NCBI RefSeq assembly: GCF_965638725.1
Contig: NC_134958.1
Coordinates: 18,169,464-18,233,463, forward strand
DNA: 64,000 bases
From: Aptenodytes patagonicus
Taxonomy: Eukaryota > Chordata > Aves > Sphenisciformes > Spheniscidae
Direction: 5' to 3'
Shown piece after piece: positions 11,275 through 22,000 of this stretch. The position numbers and the translations under genes are program-made. Position 1 is the first letter of the stretch. The number at the start of each line of letters is the position of its first letter. The notes below the pieces were generated by a model. It saw only the letters and a list, made by a program, of their open reading frames with translations, had not been told where the DNA came from and did no database searches.

Positions 11275-12175
11275 AATCATCTTTCTACAGCACAGTGTCC
11301 CTGCTTTTCTTGGAAAAAACAAACACCCCCCCCTATTTTTTTTGTTAGAGGAGGTGAAAGAAAACCGCCTGAAGTTTGCTGTGGAAAGGTATGAACTTTT
11401 ATTTCGTCTAATTTACTTCACATTCACAACTCAGCATCAGGATTTCGTAATCTTCCTGGCACTGCTACTTTACTCAATAAATCATTATCAGGCACAAAGG
11501 TTTTAGTTTCAGTTGAAATAGCGAACTCTAAACCATCACAGCAACAGCATTAGAAACCTACTGCCTAGAGCAATTTGAGGTACAGATTTCTCTCTCTTAT
11601 GTTAGAGGCAAATTGAAGATTTCATCCTTTGCTTAAGCACACGTTAGAAATTTTTTGGTTTTAATGTCTTTCTGTCTGAGAGTAAGCCAAAACCTTTGCC
11701 CCACTTGCTACATTTTCATTAAAAATACAAGGCAGTTAATATCAAAGTGGTATTGCAGGCAGGTGCACATTGAACACACGTGCAGGCCTGGGTATACATA
11801 TACACACAAACACACACTTTCCAATGCATTTCTGGAATGAAAGAAATTTCTTCGATACATGGCAGTAAACGGTGAGTAAAGTTGTACTACCATGATCGCT
11901 AAAGTCTACAATAAGCTCTACCTCGCAGTAGTTTGTGACACTGGAGGTACGCTTTAACCATATCAACCAGCGTTTCGTATTTCCTCCCGCGTGGTTTACA
12001 GTGTAGTACAAAAGTCATGATACAACAGCCAGTAACAGCCAAAATAGTGCACGTTTTCTAGAAACAGACAAAAAAAGATAAGCTTCTTGGTAGTTTTTCT
12101 ACTCTTGCAACACCAAAATGGCATTAACAGTATCTTGTTTTAAATGGTGAACAGAAATTAAAATTTGAAAATGTG

Positions 12176-12207
12176 TACATATATATATACACACACACAT
12201 ATATACA
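12176..12207. repeat. TA/CA microsatellite in MTMR10 3' UTR
   Basis: Alternating TA then CA dinucleotides. On the transcribed minus strand it contains TGTATATA octamers (for example complement of 12200-12207), which match the Pumilio recognition element but may just be a by-product of the repeat. Confidence 0.8.
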
Positions 12208-12936
12208 CTGGTATGTCAGTATTCTGTACACAGAAGTTAAAGATATGTACTCGCACCCCAAAATTGCTTTTGAAAGTTATTAAAGATGTTCAGAGCAGTC
12301 CCTACCGACTATTGATAAGGCAACTGTGCAGAGTGGAGAATATTTTAAAATTAACATTTAATTAATTAACCTGTCTTCCAAAAGTGAATTAAAACAATCA
12401 GATGTTTAACTTCAGGGGAAGAAACAACATACACAGGCACGCATGCGCGCACACACAGCGGTGGTTCAAATTCCTCCGAAGGCAAGGCCCGTGCCAGCAC
12501 CCGTGCCAACGCGAGGAAGCAGAACCTTGTCCACCTTCCTAGGGAAAGGTGGCTAGCTCCCCTTCCTCCCTGCAGGAGGTGCCCCCGCCTCTCCTCCCCC
12601 GTCCTTCTCGCCATCTCGGCCTCTGCTTGCCTAACTCCCCTTTCTGAACTGCGTAAAATTTCTTTTTAAGTCTGTTTGGCAAATAGATATTTAGACAGGT
12701 TTTGTTTATTATAAAGGCGTATGATTTTTAACCCCCTCCCATGCTATATATATAAAATACAAAGACCATCTGCAGCAGCTGTACACATCTTAGAACTGAA
12801 ATGTAAAAATGTCTGAAATCTCCTTACAAAAGGCAATCCTGTTTAAATATAGTACCCATTTTTTCCCCCCAAAGGGTACTAGCCTAAGCATTAATTATTT
12901 TTTTTTTATTCCACCAGCTGCCTGTGTGGAGTAATT

Positions 12937-12944
12937 TATTTACA
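12937..12944 (-). promoter_or_regulatory. Pumilio-type element beside a poly-A hexamer
   Basis: TATTTACA on the plus strand gives TGTAAATA on the transcript, matching the UGUANAUA consensus. It overlaps a candidate AATAAA at 12935-12940. An 8-base motif can occur by chance, so this is only a candidate. Confidence 0.3.
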
Positions 12945-13346
12945 CATTTTTGGTACCTTTAAACCAAAAAAGTTATACTTTTAAGGAGGAAAAAAAAGAA
13001 AAAGAAAAAGACACCATAGTTTTAACCGTAATTTTAAAAAGAAAAAAAAACTGGTACCAAAAGACACTAAGCACACAGGTTGAGGTCTTTTATGTCAAGT
13101 ATCAGGCCAGGGAAAGCAGTAAGCTAATGAAGGAAAAAAAAAAACCACAAAAGCAAACCAATACAAACATCTGAATGATGAACAAGCTAGATGACTGCTC
13201 CAGCAAGCTTGTAAATAAACACAACTTGTTTGTGGACCATTTAACATGCTCGGACCATCTTGCAGCATAATTAGGCAATTGAGGTGAATACACGTTTTTT
13301 CCTCACAAACAGTTGACCAGAACCAATCTGGCATTATGTCGTAAGA

Positions 13347-13402
13347 TGCATGCGTGGGTCCGCATGCAGACGCACACATGCACACGCACGCGCACACACG
13401 CT
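13347..13402. repeat. Short GC-rich inverted repeat followed by alternating purine-pyrimidine tract
   Basis: TGCATGCG at 13347-13354 pairs perfectly with CGCATGCA at 13361-13368 across a six-base loop. It is followed by CA/CG alternation to about 13402, a Z-DNA-prone composition. It lies in the probable MTMR10 3' UTR. Confidence 0.7.
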
Positions 13403-14948
13403 CAGCTTCTTTGCATAAAAAGAGGGTTTGGGGGGTTTGGTTAGTTAAAAAAGGACATCTACACCCCCCACCCCCCGCCATTAGCTCACCTTTACATTGA
13501 AACTGCTCGCTTACCCCACCAAACCAAACCCGGTGCGAGAAAGCAGCATACCCAGTGCCCCCAACACTGTGTACGTTAGGTAATTATTAGCCTGGGGAAA
13601 ACAGGGTCCTGTATGCACTGGACTTCTCTAGCACAAAGCTTGCACCTAATAAGGCCACTCCAGATGCGTATTCTCCAAAATAAATACTTGAGCAATCTTA
13701 GACATCCAAAACCCGCATTGTGATTTAGGCTGTGCTGAAGACCAGTTTGGTTTTACAAACAAATGAAGAGCTCCAAATCCTATCCCTCCCTGCCTTTTTT
13801 TTTTAACTTGAATATATCATGTATTATCATCATACAGCTTCCCCCCCCCGCCCCCGATAACTGAGAATAGCTTCTAGTCTATCATATAAGGCCTTCGGTG
13901 CCTTAACTTGTGAGTCAACACCTGAATAGAGGCTCAGTGTTGGTTCAACAGCGTTTGTGTTTTACACAGAAATCAGTTAATACAAAATACAGCCCCGCTG
14001 TACCGACTACCCGAAGGTAGTCGACAGAAGCCTTAACCTATGAGAATGACACATTACTATTCCTCCATCCTCCCAGTATACTTTACTCTCTTGCTTTTCT
14101 CCCTATGAAACTTGAGGCTTTTTCTGGCACAGCATCCAGGGGAGAGAGATCATTTAAAACGTTTTAGAGCGAAGAGGAGGCTGCAGCATTACGCAGAGGG
14201 AGGCTGTTGGATTTAACTCCCTCACGCAGTGCTTGTCCATTGCACTGGCCCTATGGAGATGCATGGATGAAAAAGAAGGCACCGCTAACCACTCTTCTTC
14301 CAGCACCTGCTTACAAGTGACAACAGCACTAGCACCCCTCGTGGATTTGGCCACTTGGAGCATGTCCTCCTTTCTGCAACCCAGCAGGACTTAAATATGA
14401 ATTCTGCTGAAAGCTACTTCATCCTACAACAGGATGAGGAGTGGGCCGGCAGGGATCAGGATCCATGCAGGGATATAATGCTGAGTATTTGAGGTGCTTA
14501 TATAAAAACGTGAGGCTCTCATGAGACTTACAAACAAGCTTAACCTTAAAGAGGAAAAACCTGCTGTCTCTTGAGCTGGCCTTCTGTTATTTCCAGAAAC
14601 GGAGAGGGGGAGGCGGGGGATGGAACAAGAACTTACCATAACAATCCATTGTAAAAAGTTGGGGGGGGAGCGGGTCAGCTGCATTAGCGTAATCTTGCTA
14701 CTGTTTCCTCCCAATTAAAGGCACTTCTAAAGCTACTACAATACCATATCTACAGTAAATGTTTTAAGGTTAACAGTGCATTGTCCTGAAGTTGATTCCT
14801 ATAGTCTAAAGTCAAGCTCATGACAAAGAGCACAAATCTGACTAATTGTTAATGAGTACATTTTGGGGAGAGAAAGAAAAGGGAACAACCCCCCCATGGA
14901 TACACACTGCATTAACACATATGTAGGGTGATCAAGTCACAGAACATC

Positions 14949-14970
14949 AGTATGTATGTATGTATGCATA
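14949..14970. repeat. TATG tetranucleotide microsatellite
   Basis: About five GTAT/TATG units in a row within the MTMR10 3' UTR. Confidence 0.8.
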
Positions 14971-15435
14971 TAAGTATTCTTCCTGAAGAGGCAATCTGAT
15001 AAAATAGTTTGTTCCCAGATTTCAGCTGTCGGTCTGTGTCCACTGCACCTAACTACTTTGATTTGCCAAGCTGTTTTGACACAAGAGTCACTTCAGTCAC
15101 TATCTGGGAAAAAAGCTCTCTCAAGCAGAACCCTGGTTAATGACCACACCAAGCCTTTCAAATTAGCTAATGAAATGCTCCATCGCATATAATGAGCCAA
15201 ACCACAAAACCACAGAAGGAATTAGGGACCAGAAGCCCTAGCAGATGAGAACTACTGAAGACAAAATTGTGCGATTTGAAGCATGACTCGCTTTGCTTTT
15301 AAATATTTGTGCAAAACTTACGTAATGTTTGTATATAAAAATTACAGCTTTCAATGCCGCATTTAGCAGTGTTAACTTAGAAGAGACAAAGTGATATGCT
15401 GTATTCTCCCCAAACCTTTAAACCGTCACATCATC

Positions 15436-16035
15436 TTAGTCTTCATTTGCAAGCGTCTCGGTGGATAGCCAGATTTTGGCACCACTTAAAAATTTGCTTA
15501 AAGGTGTTCCCAGAATGCTCCGTCTGCATAGGTTCCCTACAGGAGAAAACGGGAATGAGGAGGAGAGAAAGTCTGGGGCCCCAGAGGTGTCATTTAAACT
15601 ATTTGCTCTGAAGTACATCCTGCTTTGATCCAGTTCCGAGCAGTTGCCTTGCAAAGAAGAGTTGCTTTTGTACTGCCGAAGATTCCGGTTTAACATGTCT
15701 ACTTCATCTGCCAGCAAAGAAACTTTATGGAAAGCAGTGATGAAGCCACCATGATTAATCTGGGCCTCAGGAACCCAGCGGAAGTAGCACAGTTTCCACA
15801 GTTTTATTTGTGTTCCAGAGATACGGGGTAGAATTACGCCGTGCAAATCAACAGGCTTTGCAAACCAGTCTCTGAAGTACTGTTCCATACTGTTACTCTG
15901 ACTCTCTGTTTGCTGCAAAAAGTCCGGTTTCAGTTTTAGTATCAGAGAGTTTCTTCTTGGAAGGAACTCTTGCTCACTGATGATTCCGTTTTTTAATGCT
16001 GGGGGGACACCTCGCAATGTGGAGCTGTAGTTTTT
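15436..16035 (-). CDS. MTMR10: MTMR10 coding exon 16 (last), with stop
   Basis: 600 bases including TAA (complement of 15436-15438), acceptor TTCTGCAG|AAA. It begins KNYSSTLRGVPPALKNGII and encodes the 199-residue C-terminal region, with LHGVILPRISGTQIKLWKLC in the middle and FSPVGNLCRRSILGTPLSKF near the end. The first part closes the phosphatase-like domain; the rest is specific to the MTMR10/11/12 branch. Confidence 0.97.
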   Translation of the reverse strand, partial: KNYSSTLRGVPPALKNGIISEQEFLPRRNSLILKLKPDFLQQTESQSNSMEQYFRDWFAKPVDLHGVILPRISGTQIKLWKLCYFRWVPEAQINHGGFITAFHKVSLLADEVDMLNRNLRQYKSNSSLQGNCSELDQSRMYFRANSLNDTSGAPDFLSSSFPFSPVGNLCRRSILGTPLSKFLSGAKIWLSTETLANED

Positions 16036-19000
16036 CTGCAGAAAATAAATACGGGTAATTTTCCAGTTTTATGCTCATTTGAATAGCAGATTCCCCTGAG
16101 CTGCTAGGATGCATCATCCAGAGAAACGATGTGACCTTTAAGCAGCTCTGAGCTTGTGAGTCACTGCTGCAGGGCTCACAGGGCAAACAGTGTGGCCACC
16201 TGTGGCCTTTAAAAAGAAATACATGTTTTCTACACTTTCTAAAACAACGAATGATTGAATTAATCAGTATTCACTGAAAAAACTGACAACCCTCGGGGGA
16301 AAAAGTGGCATGTCATCACTTTTCCATAGATGAAGTAATGCAGATGTTGGCAGTGAGCTCAGCCATATCAGAAAACGTCCTGGAACACAAGGCTCAACAA
16401 TTTACATCTACTTCTACAGAAAATCATTTCTTTTGGCTGGGAAGCTAAGAGAATTAACGCTCCTATTGCTAAACTGAGGGTGTGAAACACTACGTAACTG
16501 TAAATTTTTAAGCATTAACACCTTATGGTTAAGCACAGAAACAGTCCATTCACAGACAGACATCACTATAGTTACCTTTGAGCGTTTAAAAGTTTTCACT
16601 GCTCCGTTTTGTACACACGGTGCACTCTTTCCAATATACAAAGGGTTGTGAAAGAGCAGGCGATCCCTGCTTGTAAACTGAAGAGACCAGTCCCAAACAC
16701 AAGGGAATCTGAGGCCTTTCTCATCACCCAGCTGAATATTTTTGCTTATGGCAAATTCCTGCAAGAAGTTAACATTCAGGCATATTAAAAATCAAACAAA
16801 ATAGGCTTATTCACAAATCTTAATCATAAACCAGTGCATAACTATTGGGCAAAGAAGAGCAGGGATACAATTTAGAGGTGGCTGCAGATCAAAGCAACAG
16901 AGCAGCAAGACAGTCTGCTGCTGGAGAAAACAGCTGCACCCTGTTTTTCATTTGTGCAATGCAGAGGCAGGACTAATGCTTACTTAGCAAAAATCACTTG
17001 TCAATGATATCGTTTGTTTGTTTACTCTTACCCCCCCAACTGTTATTTTGAGAATACACTAATGGTCCCTCAATGCTCTACTTCTTTGTCAGGTAGCTAC
17101 CTACAACTTTAAAGGGAAAACATTTAACAAAATAAGTAAGTTTTACTTTTATCAGCCATCAAATGTTTTCTACACACAGTTCTAATAAGCTCCAGTTTTC
17201 AAAAACAAATTTAAGTGTTCAGTTTTCTAAATACCTTCATTGTGCATGACTATTTGAACTTTACGCAGTCTTTCCCAACTTTTTCAACTATTTAAACAAT
17301 TATGTCAAGAGATTTCAAAGTTTGCCTGAAGCGTGAAATTCTATTTATTGCCTGTCATTCTACTTTATCAGTTCCAGATATAAATCTGTTTCCTAGAGGA
17401 GTACAAATAATAATGTACAATAACATTGCTTTTCTAGGGAAAAAAAAAATTCAATAGACTTTCTTCTTGAACAGTTAGTTACTGTCTATGCAAAGATCAC
17501 CTGAAAGGACATTCTGATCATATTCATCTGGGGAGCTGAGTATTTTGCCCCACAGAGCGTGACATTTTGAAAAATACAAAGGAATACCATTTAGCTGAGA
17601 TGATGTTATTTCCAGAAGGGCATGCTGAAGTCTCTTATTTGAAAAGCAGGTGTAACACTTCATACTCACAGTGCTTTCCTTTACTCGCTGATGAGGACAA
17701 TTGAAAAGGAAAGTGCCAAACAATGAGATACGTGCACTGTCGTACAATATGGTCAAGTACACTTCAGAAAACTCAAAGGCTGCTGGGTATTGTTCTAGCA
17801 GCTGCCAAACACAGTCAAGAAACATCAAGAACAAAGGAGACTGGGAAAAGAAACAGAGATTTATTAGATATAACATAAGCTTTTCCCAAGTCATATCAAT
17901 TTCTTTGCAGTTAGTGGTCCATTAGGGTATTTAGCTACACCTCTGGTACATTCCTCAACAGGGTAAACAATTTGGAGTGTTGTATTTTTTATGATTTTAT
18001 GCAACTGTAACACCCTGTATTCCTGTTTAGCCACTTTCACAAGCAACTTTGTCAACTGGCTTTCTCAGCATTACCTTTCCACAGCTTTCCCTTCTCTGTA
18101 AGAAGCCAGTCAATTCTTTCCTGGGCTCTCTTCATACTCGTATAGCTGCAAAAATGCTTTCTGCCATCTTGTATGTCCCTCATAATTTCCAAATTAGTGC
18201 TTGTACGAGCCTTCCTTACTGCTTGGCCTTATTTTCACAATGTGTATACTTCCTTCTTGTTTGAAATGACTGGAGAGCTTATGATTCAGCCATGTTAACT
18301 TCTCACTACACTTTCTAGCTCTTTCCACAGTGGCCCATGAATGGCAAAAGTATAAACTATCATTTATATAAAGCTTTAGAAATATTTTCCTCTTCCCACT
18401 TTCACTCTTCCATACATCCTTTCCTAGGGTCAAAATATCTGCTTTCTCATTATCTCCCCCTTGGTATTTCAGTTTCTTTATCCCTTCATGCATTTTCTCT
18501 GCTTAGTGCTCACTGTCCTCAGTTCATCTGTTGGCTCCACTCTCTGGAGATACTGCTTTTCTATTACTCTTGAGCACTGTCCCTGAAAAAGGCTGCTAAC
18601 CTAGGGTCCTCTATTTTTCCAACTGCAATTACAAGTCTCTCCTTTGCAATGAAGAGGCCACATAAGATTAGCTGGAAATACTGAAAATCAAGCACTGTGC
18701 TACCCTCTGTTAATCTGTCTGGCAGCTGTGTATCAGTTCATAAAGCTACAGTGCTTCTCTATCAGCTCAATACTTTGAAAAGTACTGCATATTGATACGA
18801 CTTTGCATTCAGAGAAAGGGGGATGAAAACAGATGCTCTTGGTAAAACAAAAAAACACAAACCACCCCCTCCAACCCCCCTTTTATTTCAATTTAAAATG
18901 CGGGCTGTGCTAGCATTTGTAACAGTGGGACCTCTTCATGTATGACACTGAAGCAACATAAAACCCCAGCAGCATTTGATTGCACCTGGTGTTTCACTCA

Positions 19001-22000
19001 TTCTCACACGGCTGCAGAGGATAAAAAAAGAAAAATCTCTATCCTGGACAAAGACTAATTTTCTCTGACATTAGTTTAATGAGATTCGAAAGTATTAAAA
19101 AAATATTTTTACCCTTAGGTTTTTGTGTGAATAAACGTTCAGGCTGATATTAACCTAATACTGTTATCACATACAAATACAATTCATTTTTACCTCTTTG
19201 TCAGATCTCTTTAAGTGGTTACACCTATCTAAAAACTGATATCCTGCCATGACCCATTCCTTCTGTATTAAGCTTTGAAATCCAACAATTGTTCGAAAAT
19301 AGGGATCCAGCATGACTTGAATGAGAGAAGCAGCAAGACAGCTCAGGTCCCGTCCCTCTTCCTCTGTGAATAACATACAGAACGTATGAAATATATAAGG
19401 TATATATGCACATATACAGAATTAGATCTCAAAGAGCAAAAAGTGGCAAGTAGGTCTAGTGTTTTTCTTTGAATTCCTTTTTAAAACATGCTTTTTACTG
19501 CTGTAATTGTTCTCATAGTTTCAAAAAATGCTAGAAGAAAAAAACACCTTTTTTTTTTTAACTGAGACTCATACTATAGAAAAGGTTATTGCAGTATCCA
19601 GCACAACAATGCATTCATCAAGAATAAAATACCCACCCAAATGCTTGCCATTTCAACCAAGATATGCTGAGAAGGAGGGTGTTCACGTTGCTGGAAATTT
19701 TCAACATATTTTCCACCCTGAAGCAGTTTTTGGAAGGCCATTATACGGGGAGAGTGGGATATACCAGCTGAACGGGTCTTGTAAAAATTACAGAAATTAC
19801 AAAATTTCTGATCTCGATATGAACAAGTTTTTCAGTGTCTTTTTTTTCTGGAATATCTGTTTGCACTTACACAACAGCAGCCACTGTTAGTGAAATACTT
19901 TTGTATGTAGGACCTCTGAATAAAACTGATATTGCTTATGCATGGAGTATTAGCCCAGTTAACACAGTACAAAATTCACCCTAAATTTTGATTCTATCAT
20001 GTCATTATCAGAATAAAAACCACAAAGACTCAAAGTAAAATATTCCTTTGATGCTACGGACTATACTACAGTTCAGATACATAACAAAATTATTTTTCTT
20101 TCTAGATCTTCAAATGCCTAAAATATGTAGAAGCAATGGGGTTTACATATAAACATTACAGCTGATTTTATCCAAATGTGTTTATCTACATTATCATACT
20201 AATGCTAAGAATTACAGCATGCCATATGGTTGTATTACCTTGTAGAACTACAGAAACATGCTTACACTCCATCATATACACAAGCTCAGCAGAATGCTTA
20301 AGAAACGATCTAGACAGGAAAAGAAAGTGATACAATAGTTAATATAACAGGTTCATGCTCTAGAAGAAAAAAATATTCAGGATATCTATATTTACATAAC
20401 TCATACATTAAAATAGAGAATCCTTCAACTGATTCACTGCTTATTTACGCTGGTGAAAGTTTTTCACCTCTCATTAACCATCATTTTATTAATGGTACAA
20501 ACCTAATATACTCTAACCAGTGAGTATTTTCCAGTGAGGACAGCCACTTCTCTTCAGCTTCTTCAAAAGGCTCTGCAACAAGGAAAGTAATTACATTGCA
20601 GAACAACTTCAACTAACTATTCCCGTTAGCCAGATCTATTAGAATTTGTTGTATTTCAAGAAAATAACCACCATGAAAGGACAGTCCAGCATACCATTAA
20701 CACACAGCTGTTTGAGTTTGATATGTGCAGCCTGGATTTCCTGGATGTTGGGGAGACACCTGTCCAGATCAGATTTGTAGACGTCACTTCTCAGGGGATG
20801 GCTTCGAGTTATTGCATTACAAATCCTAAGTAAGAAAAAGAATCAGCCATTTTATTATCGGAGAGGAGAGAAACAGTCTTTCAAGAAACATGCCACAGTC
20901 TTTAACGGCAAACAACTAAAACCACAGCAAACATGCATTTTATTTAAAAAAAAAAGTTTTCTATTTTATACGCAGTCACCACTTGTGTTATCCTACGCGT
21001 CTGATTAAAGAATAACATAATGAATCATTTACCTTTGATCAATTCTTCTTTGTTGCAATACATCTTTAATGTTGGCCATTCTTACAAGGGCACTCCCGTT
21101 AGGGTGATTCCAGGACCATAACTAATATGGGAAAAAACCACAGAAGAAACAACAAAATAATGCAGGTGTTATTCCATAGAAATTTTTTTCTTAATGCTAC
21201 ACACAAAACTATGTTAATTAGCATACATATCCTTAAGATTAATATTGTACAATGATCAAGAACAGTAACAGAATAAAGACTACACTTACTGGCATTCGTC
21301 TCCCAATAAAAGAGTAGGAGTATAGCTTAAGGTCTTGATCTGCTAAGGAAGATGGAACCACAAAATATTCTGGAAGGCTTGGGGAAAAAATATGATACAA
21401 CAAGTTACTTTTCCCTACGTATTTTACCAGCTTTTCTCTTGTTGCAATGCTGTCTTACCAAGTCTGTTAAACTATAATGCACCAGCCCCTAATACCGCAG
21501 CGCTAACTGGTCGTCCTGTATGTCTGCATGATCTTACATATCATTGGTACAGCTCAGATGTATTTGTTTAGAAACGTGCATGTTTCAGAGGGAAGCACAA
21601 AAGCATGAAAGCAACAGATGCCAAAATATGACATTTCCTTTAATGACAACACTTGCAGGATCTTTCAGCTGAGGGCCTCTCCAGAGAGTGGCACATTTAA
21701 GAGGTGAAGTGCACAGTTAGGTAGGATGGAGGCTTTGGTAGAGGAGACAGGAAAAGACAGTATAATTGCCTTGTTTTCTTCTACTTGCGTTATAAGAGAA
21801 ACTTACCAAGTAGATATCATATAACCTTCATTGACTGAACAAACTCTCCACTCTGATGCACCTGTCCTTTTGATTTCTCTATCCCAATCAGAGTAAGTTT
21901 CAAACAAAGGTGTCTGCTGACCACTGGCACTGCCGATGCCACCACCACCACCTCCTGGGTCTATTCCATTCACCTTCTTTGCTAGGAAAAGAAAATTCAT

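Larger units (their letters stand above)
11249..15435 (-). other. MTMR10: MTMR10 3' UTR (probable, up to 4.2 kb)
   Basis: The region runs from the MTMR10 stop codon to the most distal AATAAA candidate I accept (11269-11274, minus strand). Proximal alternatives are at 12935-12940, 12905-12910, 12705-12710 and 11398-11403. The UTR includes CA/CG alternating tracts (12436-12460, 13366-13402), a CA/TA microsatellite (12176-12207) and TGTA-type Pumilio-like octamers. No coding exon on either strand is convincing here. The extent is inferred from hexamers alone; RNA 3' end data would settle it. Confidence 0.5.

Noticed and set aside
13095..13481. 128-codon minus-strand frame with Cys-Val-Cys runs
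   Set aside because: It runs through CA/CG repeats and homopolymers in the MTMR10 3' UTR; no family resemblance.
18040..18600. Possible old dispersed repeat in MTMR10 intron 13
   Set aside because: It has a repeat-like feel, but I could not match it to a named family, so it is only mentioned under the intron.
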